NCBI GenBank assembly: GCA_009829735.1
Contig: CM020618.1
Location: 23,669,346-23,733,345, forward strand
Source: Pyropia yezoensis
Taxonomy: Eukaryota > Rhodophyta > Bangiophyceae > Bangiales > Bangiaceae
Length of the DNA: 64,000 nt
Direction of reading: 5' to 3'
Shown here: in pieces, positions 40,730-50,875 of the stretch
Numbering within the stretch: position 1 is the first letter of the stretch
How the letters are laid out: each line of letters begins with the position of its first letter
Notes under the pieces: generated by a model
Databases searched by the model: none
The model's input: the letters and a program-made list of their open reading frames with translations, nothing else
Told to the model about the DNA's origin: nothing
Program-made: the position numbers and the translations under genes

Positions 40730-42672
40730 TCGTTTCCCGCCGACTTGGCGTCCGAATCTGAGGGCGGGGAGGAAGACGACGAGTCCGAGGACGACGTGTC
40801 CGCCTCCTCAGCCGAGGGTGTGGCGACCGCGACGACCGGTCGAGACCCACCCTCGCGGCGTGAACGTACTTCGTTCGTAGCCGACTTCTTACTCGCATTC
40901 CTAACAAGTTGTTGGATGCGTCTACTCAACTTGGGGCAATCATATGCCCAGTGTCCATCGGAGTTGCAGTTCCAACACCGATGGTCTGTTCCGGGAGGGA
41001 TCTTCCCAACTGGGGAAGACGAAGGGACACCCTGGGAAGTTCCCACGGCAGCTACCACCCTCTCCTTGCGGATTCGGCGTGCCTCTCTCAACTCTCTGGC
41101 CTGGCGCGCCTCCTCCCGTTCCTTGGCCTACTCGGCCCGACGCTCCTGGCGTTGTTCCTCCCGCAACTTGCGGTAGGCCTCGCCTCTGCGATAGGCAAAC
41201 CTGGCCAACTCGGCCAGGGTCGCCCGGGCAGTGTTATGCTCCCGGGTCTCCATCCGGACCGACCAATGGAGTCCCTCCACAAACCGACTCTTCACCACAG
41301 CTTGTGGATGAAGAAACCCACAAAGATTGTTGAGCTTACGGACTCGCTCCGCAAAGGACAACTCGTCCTCCGCCTCTTCCTGGTGGGCTTGCGTAAACTC
41401 CTCGACTTGAGAAGCCAACGCTGCCTCATCAACCATGGCTCTCAACAACCAGTTGACGAGCTCCAAATAGGACGTCACCTCCCCAGCGCCTCCACTTGAG
41501 GAGCTGGGCATGACGGACATAAGTTCTGTCCGCAGGTCGCCCTTCGTAAACTCCTGTAGCATGTAAAAAGCCATGCCTTCACTTATGGCATTGTCGTCAC
41601 AGGCTTTTGTGAAACGACGTAGGAACTCAAAGACACGGAGGGGGGGGGCTCCATCCCACTCCGCTTTGTGCCCAAAAGAGTGAAGTGCATTCTTCTTGGC
41701 ACGGCCCATGGCTCGGGCCTGGTCAGGACCATACGCCACCGACTTGTTGTGGAGGGCGTAGGTCTCACAGTCAAAGATCCGCTGGTAGACCGGGTTGGCT
41801 ACCTGGATCTTGGGCGGCACCTCACGTTGAGGGAACAGCCGCTGTGGCACTGGGGTAAGTTGACCCTCAGCGCCTGTAGTCTGGTACGGCGAGCTTGGTG
41901 TAGCCGCCGGCGTTTCCGAGGGGAACTCCCCCGTGAAGGGCGTACGCCCCACCGAGAATGGTGCGGCTCCCACGTTGGGAGTCACAGGGGTCCCCCCCTG
42001 TTCGGGGCGACCCGGAATAGGCGTCAGGGGAGATTCCCCCTGCGCCTGCGGGCTCGAAAGCCCCAATCCGGTCTGGACATTAAGGCCATCTGGCAAACTC
42101 GCCACAATCTGATTAAGAATAGTATTCGTCATCGTGACCACCAGGTCCGGCAAAGTCTGCCGCAACACATTGGTCGCCTCCCGACGGACAATTTCCGCGA
42201 GGAGTGGATTGACGACTCCAGTTGAGTCTCGGTCCGCCTCCGGGAGTCCACCTGAGGGGTAACCACGTTCCTCAGGGGCCTCAACCGGGGGCATGGGCGC
42301 GAGCCCATCGCCGACCAACGGAGGTCCACCGTCCTCCGAAAGCCTAGTTGGCGACGGCTCCAAGCCAAAGTTGGCTCCAACCCGAGTGGAACCCGCGGGG
42401 ACAGTCCTCACCCCTTGGGACGTTCCCGTTGAGTATACCACACGGTGGCCAGACTTCGGCCCACCCACATCAGAAGTGTCACCCGAGTGAACTCCCGACT
42501 GAGTCGGGGTGGCCTGTTGCCCGCCCGTACTTCCAGTCCTGCTGGCTTGAGGGACCTCTAGTCCCTCTGCGACCCCAGGTAAACCCACCTGTGTCTCACC
42601 AGTATTCAAAGGCACTGAAGTACGTGCGTCACCCGTGTACTCCCCGGACGACGGGGGGTCCGAGCTAGCCAT
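40726..42672 (-). pseudogene. E3 gag (single internal stop)
   Basis: One frame from ATG 42672 to TGA 40728-40726, about 649 codons, interrupted by a single TAG at 41130-41128. E4 has TTG (Leu) at that position. Pro/Gly/Thr-rich N-terminus, capsid-like helical region with FEFLRRFTKACDDNAISEGM, a charged Arg/Glu-rich helix where the stop falls, CCHC zinc knuckle CWNCNSDGHWAYDC, and a Ser/Asp-rich tail. Otherwise very close to E4 gag. The stop means E3 alone may need readthrough or Gag supplied by another copy. Confidence 0.9.
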
Positions 42673-42771
42673 GTTGGCTGACGATCCGTATGACACGGTC
42701 CAAGTCCACCGTTCCTCTGAGACAGAGGGCCCCCTACACCCGGGTGCACCCGGAGGTAAAGTTTACCTCTG

Positions 42772-42789
42772 TCCCCTGCTGCTCCACCA
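42772..42789 (-). promoter_or_regulatory. E3 primer-binding site
   Basis: On the minus strand TGGTGGAGCAGCAGGGGA, 2 nt after the 5' LTR end; identical to the other families. Confidence 0.8.
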
Positions 42790-42791
42790 AA

Positions 42792-43260
42792 TGTGGCAAA
42801 AACCACATGCACACACGGCACCCAAGTTGGGGCGGTGTGCAAGGGCTGCCTCCCGTGTCGGGGGAACCGGAAGAAGTGCAAGTCGCACACACTCTGTCCC
42901 TGTTGTGGGGCAAACCCCCCACGGACAAACAAGAGGATGGTGTGTGGTCCAACAGTTTCTTGGTCGGGACGGGGACGCAGGGCCAAGCCCCGCTGTCCCT
43001 CCCCTTATCCCCCCAGGGTCCACTCAGAATCTCGCCACTCAGAATCTCCCACCCCAGCACCTGCCCACCGGGCCACACGAAAATTCAAGACGATAAATGC
43101 AAAAAACCCTCAAATCCAAGTTGGATTTACTACTAAGCTAACTATCCCAAACTTAGGGAATATGGACCCAAATGCAGGGGGAGGAACGGATCAGGCTAGT
43201 GGCCTGCCGCCCCTTGCATGGCACGTGTTGCCCCGCTACCTGGGGGTCAATACTGCCACA
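42792..43260 (-). repeat. E3 5' LTR
   Basis: 469 bp on the minus strand, TGTGGCA...TGCCACA ends, near-identical to 33885-34352. Confidence 0.95.
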
Positions 43261-43265
43261 GACGT

Positions 43266-43289
43266 GCAGCGGATACCTATTGTGCTACA
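43266..43289 (+). repeat. E2 3' LTR, last 24 bp
   Basis: GCAGCGGATACC through TGTGCTACA, completing the E2 LTR after the GACGT duplication. It matches 23535-23558. Confidence 0.92.
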
Positions 43290-44086
43290 CAGCCGTGGGG
43301 CGCATCTTCTCAAAAATGTATGCGCGGAAGAGCCCCACGGCAGTGTCCCGCTTCGCCTTCTTGGCCGGCGATGCGGCCGCAGCAATGTCAGCAGCGGTGG
43401 CAGTGCACCCAGCGCCACCATCAAGGGGGGCCGTCTTAGGCGCGCTCTCGGCGCCGCTCTCCACATCCACATCCCCATCGCTTCCGACGCGTGCCCCCAT
43501 CGCTGCCGGGCCCCCCATCCTCCTCCGCGTCATCAGCGCCGTCCCCACCGGCGTTGCCGGAACCAACATGGCGTACAGCACTCCCGGCGCCGGGGCGCGG
43601 CGGCACGACAGCGGTGGAGCCCTTCTTGCCAGCGACGGTCGGCACGGCGGCAGAGAGGTCCACCGGCTCACGCACTGTCAGCTGCGTCGACACGTGGGAC
43701 GCCTTAAACCCCTCCCGAGCCAGGTCATACAGCTTGGCTCCCCCAAACTTGATGAGGAGGTCCTTGCGCTTGGCCGTGCTGATACCCGTCGACTTTAGCC
43801 CCTGACACGTGTCCATATAGCGGGAGCGCATATTCTTGATCTTCTTGTTGATGCTGTCCGCCGTGCGGGTGAGCGCTAGGCGGCGGTTCTTGGTCGGCGT
43901 CGCGTTGACAAACGCCTCCAGCAAGGCGGCGCCAGACCGGCGCTTCTTGTCGCCTGTGCGGCTGCCCCGGTACGCCGCCCAGTGGGTAGTAGCCGCCGTC
44001 AGCACGCCGACGCACTCACCGGCAGTAAAGTTCTTTGACCGAGGGGTGGAGGCCGCGCCACCCGTCCCAGTCTTCTTGCCCACCAT
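43290..44086 (-). pseudogene. Myb/SANT-like (trihelix-like) gene truncated by E2
   Basis: Starts at ATG 44086 (MVGKKTGTGG). Residues 15-125 look like a helical DNA-binding domain: PRSKNFTAGECVGVLTA, ALLEAFVNATPTKNRR and a last helix INKKIKNMRSRYMD followed by TG, the pattern of Myb/SANT-like or trihelix domains. The frame then needs a shift near 43500-43560, where G/C runs occur. After it an acidic/Ala-rich region ends KKAKRDTAVGLFRAY exactly at the E2 boundary. I infer the lost 3' part is the fragment at 21575-22616. Host transcription factor or a domesticated or DNA-transposon Myb-like protein are both possible. The frameshift may be an intron, a sequence error or decay. Confidence 0.5.
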
Positions 44087-45496
44087 GCCGCCGTGGACAG
44101 GCAGACGGTCTCCTTGAGATGGGGAAGGGGGAAGGATGCTTGGAGGGGGGGGGAGGGGGGGGGAGGGGAGGAGGGAAGGGGAGGCGCGGGCGAACGGGAG
44201 GGGGGTGGGTGAGGAGGGGAGGAGGGGGGCGGGCAGTGCAGCACAAACGCGGGAGGAGACAAGAAGGCACGGCCCACAGGTACGCGAAAAAGAGTGCAGG
44301 GGGCGCGTGCGTCTCTTTACGTAAGACACTCCCACCCTCTCTCTGCCCAGATGGCTCGGCCACTACTCCACAAAGCAAAACTGGCGCGCGCGCGCTGAGG
44401 AAAACGTAAAGGGCGCGACCCTGCTGTGCAAAAAATGGCGCGCTCACCCTCGGCCGATGCAAAGGGCGGGCAAGCCGCGGACACGGGCGACTTGGTGACG
44501 CGTCTTGGGGCGCGCTGGAAGGTAAAGCACGCCGCGGGTGCGCTTGGTTGCCAGCAGAGCCTTCGGACTGCGATCAGTTGAACTCCAGACAAGGACCATA
44601 TGTAAATCCATCTAAGTAGCAGTTGGAATCTGGGACGCAAGTTGAGTCCGGTCTTAATACACCAATAACCGTGAATCGCCCTCAGGTTCCACTCCGCGTG
44701 CAAGCGTGTGGGGCACGCCGCTCGCGCCAACACCCCCCCTGTGATGTGCGTGCTCAGGCACGCACAAGGCGCGCACCTTCGGGCCTAGCTTGAAAATATC
44801 TGTCCACCCATCCGCCTCCTGGTGTCCATGGTGCGGGGTGGCCGTGGGGTCGCTTGCCAAGGCTGGGGGGGGGGGGGGGGGCGTGGCGTGGGGGCGCATC
44901 GGTGGCCGCCTGACGGCCGTGTGTGCGAGTGGGGCGCGCCCGCGACCGCTCTTTGTAGGCACTGCGCAGTGGCGGTCTTTTGAAGGGCACCTTCTTCCAC
45001 ACCGCCCCTGTCCCCCTGTGCCGCTCTTTCCCCCTTCCACTGTGTCTGTCTTTCCTCCCCCTTGGCCCTGGCCGTCAGCGGGTGGGTGGACAGGCAGGCA
45101 TTTTTTTTTCTTCTTTCTCTCTTTGTCCTGGGACGCGCTTTCGCTCGTCATTTCTCGGCCGCGCCAGCTCCGCCAGGAGCTCGTCGTGTTTTTTTTTCCC
45201 CAAGGGTCGACAGACTGCCGGCGGTCTCGCTGACTGTGGTGGACAAGCCGGGGCGGTTGCCTACCCGCCGTCTACGGCCGGGTCAGTGGGCTAGTGACCC
45301 TTCGAGCTGCTTGACGGTACATCGTTTTCGTCTCTGCCCCTCCCCCCTTTAATCCCCTTTCCTGCCTCTCTCTCCCCTCCCCTACCCCCCCCCTCTCACC
45401 TCCCGCCATCTCTTTTCTGACGCCTGTAAGTCGCGGCACTACCGCCGTTGCGTCACCGTGCGGCGGTCGGCTCCCCCGCGCGCGGGGGGCTTCACC
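44087..45496. other. Divergent intergenic region
   Basis: Promoter side of both the Myb/SANT-like gene (minus) and the FNR-like/J-domain gene (plus). It has G-rich purine tracts at 44100-44235, a G tract at about 44866-44881 and pyrimidine-rich DNA at 45000-45420, as expected upstream of a transcription start. No supported gene or RNA. Confidence 0.5.
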
Positions 45497-48083
45497 ATGG
45501 CGGCGTTTGTGGCCGTCGCGGCTGCCCCACCCCGGGGTGTCCCGACAGACGGACGGACACGGCGGCTGGGGCTCGCCAGACCCGCCGGGTGTGTGGAGGA
45601 CGTGGGCGTTGTGGCGTCGTCGTTTGGGGGGGAGCGCGCCGCTGGCGGCGTGTGGCACCGGCCGGCCCGCTCGGTGCTCAGCATGCTTGTAGAAGGTACG
45701 TTCATGGGGGACATGCAAGGCGAACCCGTCCTCTTGGGTTCTTTCTTGAGGGGGCGGCGGCTTGTGTTGCTTTGCTGAGGAGCGCCAGGGTTCACGTTGT
45801 TGGTGTCGCTTGTGGTGGTGCGTGTTTCAAACGACTAACCAGCTTGTTCTCGCACGTACCCGGGCAGTTTCACTCTGCACTTCTCCGCGCTTATCTCTGC
45901 TACCGTCCCTTATTTGCAATCGGATGCATTTCCCCCCTCCCATCCATCTCTGTGCCCTCTTTCTCTCCCTTTTGTTCCCGCTTCTTTGCCTGTTTGGTGC
46001 AGGTGTCAAGCACACGACTGGCGCTAGGACCCGGCGCAAGAATGGGGGTATGCGGGTCAATTTTGGCAAGCTCGCGGAAGAGCTGGTGACGGGTCTCACC
46101 TCAGCCGGCGGCCGCGGCTTTGCGTCGATGGACTTTCAGACGATGCCGACGCCCAAGGCGGCAGCCTCGTGGCGGCCCCGCTGGGGAGGCGCCGCCGCTG
46201 CCACCGCCGCGGCGGCGCCCGCGTGGGCGGGCGAGGACTTCACCACTGCCACCGTAGCGGTGACCGCGGCGGTGCCCGTGTCGGGGTCGGGGGACCACGT
46301 GCAGCTGACGCTGGACGTGTCGGCCACGGCCGGCCTCTTCGACGCCCACACCGCGCCGGGTCAGTTTGTGCAGCTCTCTGCGGGCGGCGACGGCACCCGC
46401 CCCCGCAGCGGGCGGCGGAGCCCCACCCCGACCCGCGCGTTTGCGACGATCGCGTCGCCGCCAGGCCACTCCCGCCGCACCTTTGACATCCTCATTGACC
46501 GGGCGGTGGACGGGGCGGGGCTCGCAGGTCTCCGCCCTGGCGATGCGGTAGGCATCAGCACCGTTATGGGCGCCGGCATTGACTACCGGCCGGCGGCGGC
46601 GGCCAAGCGACTCCTGCTCTTTGTCGACTGTGCGCAGGGGATGGCGGCGGCGCGGTCGCTGCTCGAGGCGGACGTGTTCCGGGCGGCCAGCGGCAATGGC
46701 GCCATCCGCAACACCACCATCCGCCTCTACTACCGTGCCTCGGCCCCGGGCTCGGCCGCCTACGTCCACGACTACTCGCACTGGATGGCGTATGGGGTGG
46801 AGGTCGTAACTATCTACTGTGCCAATCTCACCGACGTGATCACCGCCGCGTCGCTAGCGGGGGAGGGCCACCTCGGCGCCGCCGCGGCGGTGGCATGTGT
46901 GGCCGCGGACGTCACGCGCGATGCGCTGCTGCGGGCGGCGCAGATGCATGGCCTGCCCGCGACGGCGCTGCAGGCGTTGACTCAGGAGCGCGTGAGCGCT
47001 GAGGTCGACGCCTATGACGAGGCGGTGTGGGCAGCGTCGGCGGGCGTCGGCGGCGCCACCGCAGCTGCGGGTGCACCTGCGCCCGCGGCGGCCGCCTGCG
47101 CGGGCGCCGCTGACGCAGAGGAGCGCCGCCGCCGCGCGGAAGCAGAAGATGCCATCTGGCGTGCGTGGGTGGCGGTCCGTGACGCAATGCGGGCGGAATT
47201 TGAGACCGTGTGGTCCCGCAAGACCCGCTATGCCGCCGACGTGAACACCGCGGCGGACGCCTCCAAGCGGGCGGCGTGGGAGTCGTGGTTTGCGACCAAC
47301 GCGGGCGCCTGGGAGACGGTCGACGCGGATGACCGCACATGGAGCAGCTATTGGCAGTCATGGGAGGGGGACCGATCTGGGTGGGCGGGCGCAGGGAACT
47401 CGTGGGCAAGGGGCGCGGGGGATGGCGGCGGCGGCAGCGGCAGCAGCGGCACGCGGTCAGGCGCGTGGAGCCAACAAAATTCACAAGAGTATTGGGACTG
47501 GGTGGGCAACGGCACGGGCTCGGCATCGTCGGCGGCGGGCGCGAGCTCGGGGAGCTCGTACGACCCGTACGCGGGCAGTGGGGGAGGCTGGGGTAGCACC
47601 TCCGCGAGTAGCTACCAAGGTGGCGGCTACAAGTGGGCGTACGACCCGTCGGCCGGGGGGGGTTCCTCCTCGTCTTATTCAGCCTCCTCGTCGTCCTCTT
47701 CGGGGTACGGCGGCTACGCGTCGGGAGGCCGGAGCCGCAGCCGCACCGGCGGGAGTGCCGGGTATGGTGGCCGCCAGGCCTACACCAAGGACTGGACGGG
47801 CGGCCGCAGCAGCAGCAGCAGCGGTGGTGGCGGCTACGCGGGCGGCGTCGGCGGCGACTTGTCGTCTGACTTTTACGCAGTCCTTGGCGTCTCGGCGGCG
47901 GCGAGCGCTGGGGAGATCAAGCGCGCTTACCACCGCAAGGCGATGAAGTGGCACCCCGACCGGAACCGGGACAACCAGGAGGAGAGCACCCGCGTCATGA
48001 AGTCCATTGTCGTGGCTTACACGGTGCTTAAGGAGCCGGGTACGCGCGCCAAGTACGATGCATACGGGACGGTCGGCATCTAG
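45497..48083 (+). CDS. FNR-like FAD/NAD(P)-binding protein fused to a C-terminal J domain (two exons)
   Basis: Exon 1 is 45497-45695 and exon 2 is 46003-48083; the 307-bp intron has GTACGT at its 5' end and GTGCAG at its 3' end, and splicing keeps the frame (759 residues). The N-terminus is Ala/Arg-rich and fits an organelle transit peptide. Residues ~110-330 match the ferredoxin-reductase-like fold of a plant plastid oxidoreductase family: HTAPGQFVQLSAGGDG, AFATIASPPGH, GLRPGDAVGISTVMGAGI. A middle with Trp-rich segments and Gly/Ser repeats follows, then a J domain in the last ~70 residues (DFYAVLGVSA, KAMKWHPDRNRDN) with intact HPD, which would stimulate Hsp70. Unspliced, the exon 2 frame is also open upstream to 45762, giving a less plausible N-terminus. 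I do not recall this domain pairing as a standard architecture. Confidence 0.8.
45696..46002 (+). other. Intron of the FNR-like/J-domain gene
   Basis: GTACGTTC donor and a pyrimidine-rich tract ending TTTGGTGCAG acceptor. Removal joins a Gly codon split 1+2 and keeps the frame. Predicted, not transcript-supported. Confidence 0.7.
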
Positions 48084-48630
48084 ACGGGAGCAGGGCAGCG
48101 GCATCATCGGCGGCGGCGACGGCGGTGTGGCGGCGGGGGCGTCCAGTCTGTGGGGCGGCCGTGGAAAAGGGGGGAGGGCGGGTGCGGTGTGTGAGGCACG
48201 GCGCTTCCCGCACATGAGAGCGACGCCGCCCCCTGCGTGCCGCGCCTCTGTCCTCCCCCGCTGTTGTATATTGGTGTTTAGTCAGGGGGGCGGGCGGCTA
48301 TGCCTGCCGCTGTTGCCCCCTCTAATTGTGCCTTGCGTTGCCGCCCCCGTTCCGGCCAGGCGTGGGTGTGCAGGGGCGCACCCCTTTCTTCTTATCTTTC
48401 CTAAAGTTTTTTCTTCCACCCGCGGCAGGCACGGGCGCGCCAACGCTGGCCGGAACCACGGCCGTGCAGCAGCGCGACTCTGCCCATCCTTTACGCGGGC
48501 CGCAACAGCTCCTACCTGCTCACTTTTGTCCACGCCCCCTCCCCCCCCTCCCTTTCAATAGTGCCCGCGGGGGCTGGCGGTCGGCCCCCTGCCGCATCAC
48601 ACAGGGCACCGCCCTGTCGTCTGTACAGCT
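48084..48630. other. Convergent intergenic region
   Basis: 3' ends of the FNR-like/J-domain gene and TBCC. No supported ORF. Confidence 0.5.
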
Positions 48631-49830
48631 CTATGCGTCTGTGGCCATGGCGTCACCATCGGGGCCGGTGGGCGTCGCGGGGGGCTTCCCTCCCTGTCCG
48701 TCCGGATCCGCGCCGCCCCCAGGGGCGCCGGCTGTGTCAAAGCCCACGCGGACAGGCCCGGTGAGCTGACTGGGTGACACGAGCGCCTCCCAGTTGGGAC
48801 TCGGCCCCCCCCGGAGCCAGTCAAAGTCTTGTACCTCGGCCAACCGGTTGCGCGGGGCGGCGGCCATGGCGGCCGCCGCCACCTCGTCGCCCGGCGGCGG
48901 CGGTAGCGGTGGCGGCGGCGTCACGGCCGCCACCACCGCGGGACGGCCCGGAAAGTCGAGGTCGGCCGCCGCAAAGCGGAGGCGGGTGCACCCCTCTATG
49001 ACGGGCGGCGCCCGCACCGCTAGGTGAAAGTCACTGTCGACGCACCCGTGGAGGCGCACCTGCGCAGCCGCCGCCACGTGCACCACACACCCGTCAAGGG
49101 AAGAGGCGTGGAGCGACGCGGCCACCCCCCCCACTACCACTGTGCAGTGGGTGAGGCGGGTGAGGGTGAGGGATGCCAGCGGCGCCAGCAGGTGGACAGT
49201 GCAGCCGCGGGCGTCGGTGAGGATGACCGACCGACCGGCGACGACTGGGGGGGGGGGGGTGAGGGTGGTGCCAGGGGGGGGGCGCAGCGTCAGGGTGCGG
49301 CCGCCGGGGGCGGTGGGCGGGGGGGGAGCCCCACCGTCGACCGCGCAGCCACCACATCCGCCGACGCCGCCCGTGGCGTCGGCAGGGGCAGCGGAAGGGG
49401 CGGCATCACCAAGAGCCGCGGCGGAGATTGTGTCCGCAGCAGAGGCGGGGGCGGCCACGGCGGCAGCCTCCTCCCCCCACCTCTCATCCCCAAACGCCCC
49501 ATCCGCGGCCGCCGCTGCCGCAGACGCCGCCGCCGCCGCTGCTGCAGTCGCCGCCGCCGACTCTTCCGCCGTCGCCGCCGCCGCTGTGTCGGCAGCGGCA
49601 GCGGTTCCGGCCGTGCCCGCTTCCGCCGCTGCTGCCACGGCCCACCGCCGCGCCGCCGCTACCGCTGCCTCGAGCACCCCGCGTGCGATACGCTTTGCAC
49701 GGGCGGTTGCGGGAAAGGAGAAGAGGCGGCAGGGCGGGGTGGGCTCGCGGCGGCGGAGGGGCAGCTTGGCCCACACGAAGCGCGCCTGGGGGCTTGTGCC
49801 AGGGCGAGCGGTCCGCGTTCTACGATGCAT
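48631..49830 (-). CDS. TBCC: Tubulin-folding cofactor C-like protein with repeat-derived N-terminus
   Basis: The C-terminal half is a C-CAP/cofactor C beta-helix: repeated short strands (TLTRLTHCTVVV, SSLDGCVVHVAAAAQVRLHG), then the hallmark end RAPPVIEGCTRLRFA and VQDFDWLRGGPSPNWEAL. In TBCC an Arg in the beta-helix acts as GTPase-activating residue for beta-tubulin; I did not locate it confidently. The first 52 codons lie within the 657-bp dispersed repeat (49674-50330). The only in-frame ATG before the domain is at 49830, inside the repeat, and exists because of a substitution absent from copy 1. A long Ala-rich stretch follows. The N-terminal coiled-coil domain usual in TBCC is not visible, so the gene is either truncated by the repeat or has an unseen upstream exon. 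Confidence 0.75.
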   Translation of the reverse strand: MHRRTRTARPGTSPQARFVWAKLPLRRREPTPPCRLFSFPATARAKRIARGVLEAAVAAARRWAVAAAAEAGTAGTAAAADTAAAATAEESAAATAAAAAAASAAAAAADGAFGDERWGEEAAAVAAPASAADTISAAALGDAAPSAAPADATGGVGGCGGCAVDGGAPPPPTAPGGRTLTLRPPPGTTLTPPPPVVAGRSVILTDARGCTVHLLAPLASLTLTRLTHCTVVVGGVAASLHASSLDGCVVHVAAAAQVRLHGCVDSDFHLAVRAPPVIEGCTRLRFAAADLDFPGRPAVVAAVTPPPPLPPPPGDEVAAAAMAAAPRNRLAEVQDFDWLRGGPSPNWEALVSPSQLTGPVRVGFDTAGAPGGGADPDGQGGKPPATPTGPDGDAMATDA

Positions 49831-50330
49831 TAGGGACAGCAGAAAACAGCGGGCGAGGCACCACCATGCACGTCGCCCGAGAAAGTGGGCCCGAGAGCAG
49901 CTCACTGTCGGATGGGCCACGGCAGATTGCGCTGGCCGCTTGGATGGCCCGGTGGGCCGGGAGGTCGGCGCCACTGACCCCGCGCAGACGCCCCGTTCGC
50001 GGGGGGGGTGGCAGGTGTGCGCTTACAAATATCTCGAAGGGTCCAGATAGCAGTCCTTGCATGTCTTAGACGGACCTGCTCAGCACCACCCCCCCTCACA
50101 AGGTGAAAAACGCGGGTGTTGGTCGGGAACTCAACGGCTTCCATTGGTCTTCCCGTGAGATGCAAGAGCACGTGACTGATGGATGGCCCGAGATTTGATC
50201 CCTGGAAGGCGCTTGCACGGTAGCACTGAAAATATCCCATGCGAGCGTGTGAATTAAGTACGCGACATTGATGGCAAGTGCCCAAACTACGTCGTGACCA
50301 GGTCGCAGACCCAACGGCCTCGTGTGTCGG
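49674..50330 (+). repeat. 657-bp dispersed repeat, copy 2
   Basis: Copy of 5843-6499, same orientation and same length. It covers the 5' end of the TBCC ORF and the sequence upstream of it, so it would include the TBCC promoter region. Confidence 0.85.
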
Positions 50331-50875
50331 CGGAGGTCGTCACTTCCACGGTGGGGGGGGGTCCAGATGGCGAGAAGAGGGCCCAGGGGAACAAGCACGG
50401 CTTGGCTTGACGTGTTGCCGTTCGTAGATGACCGCGGTCAGAGGCAGCCGCGGTGAAAGACAAAGAATAGTGCCGCAGCAACGTTGAGGAAGGGGAAGGC
50501 GGGAAAATAGGCGGAAAGGACCCCCCCGCTGGAATCCAACCGCCAGGTGGATGCAGCTGAGGAGGACAGTCCCCGTCCCGGACACGGCCAGGGCGAGGCG
50601 GCACGCCTATATCGGAAAAGCGGCGGCGCGCCACGACGCCGACAGCAACTACCGCCGCTGCGGGATGACACAGCACAATCGCCCGCCGGAAAGGCCACGC
50701 CCCCCGCCGAGCGTCATCACCCTTGGCTCTCGCCAGCCCATTCCCTCCTCTCCATATGCCACTGCAATGCGCGCCGTGGGACTCCCAAGGGCAAAGTTCC
50801 CACACAGGCCCCTTCTCCCGCAGATCCCCCCTCCGTCCCCTTTCCCGATGCACCCGTGACCCCTTCCACCCCTCC
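50331..50875. other. Intergenic, no supported gene
   Basis: Between the repeat and the DUF4460 gene stop. Minus-strand frames show no TBCC N-terminal domain or other recognisable domain. Confidence 0.5.

Larger units (their letters stand above)
33885..43260 (-). mobile_element. E3: nearly intact Ty3/gypsy element nested in the E2 LTR
   Basis: 9376-bp element in the opposite orientation to E2, inserted in the E2 3' LTR with a perfect 5-bp target duplication GACGT (33880-33884 and 43261-43265). LTRs of 468-469 bp have 7-bp inverted ends TGTGGCA...TGCCACA and differ at only a few sites by eye (about 99%), so insertion is recent. Read on the minus strand: LTR, PBS, gag, pol, antisense ORF (plus strand), purine tract GAGGAGAGGGGAG, LTR. 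pol and the antisense ORF are open; gag has one stop codon. E4 at 61353 is a second copy. Confidence 0.97.
23195..43289 (+). mobile_element. E2: Ty3/gypsy element, 3' LTR split by E3
   Basis: Second gypsy family, about 10.7 kb once E3 and its duplicated 5 bp are removed. LTRs of 364 bp start TGTAGCAATATGG and end GTGCTACA; the 3' LTR is in two pieces, 33545-33884 and 43266-43289. Order: LTR, PBS, gag, pol, antisense ORF, purine tract (AAGGGGGGATA), LTR. gag is open, pol has one frameshift and one stop, and the antisense ORF is broken. The outer flanks do not match (GTTCT on the left, CAGCC on the right), so no target duplication is visible. Confidence 0.93.

Noticed and set aside
45762..46002. 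N-terminus of the FNR-like protein read through the intron
   Set aside because: Gives a Cys/Trp/Leu-rich leader, whereas splicing from 45497 gives a transit-like N-terminus with consensus splice sites.
48631..49974. TBCC start at 49974
   Set aside because: It is a GTG codon inside the repeat; ATG 49830 is the only in-frame ATG upstream of the domain.
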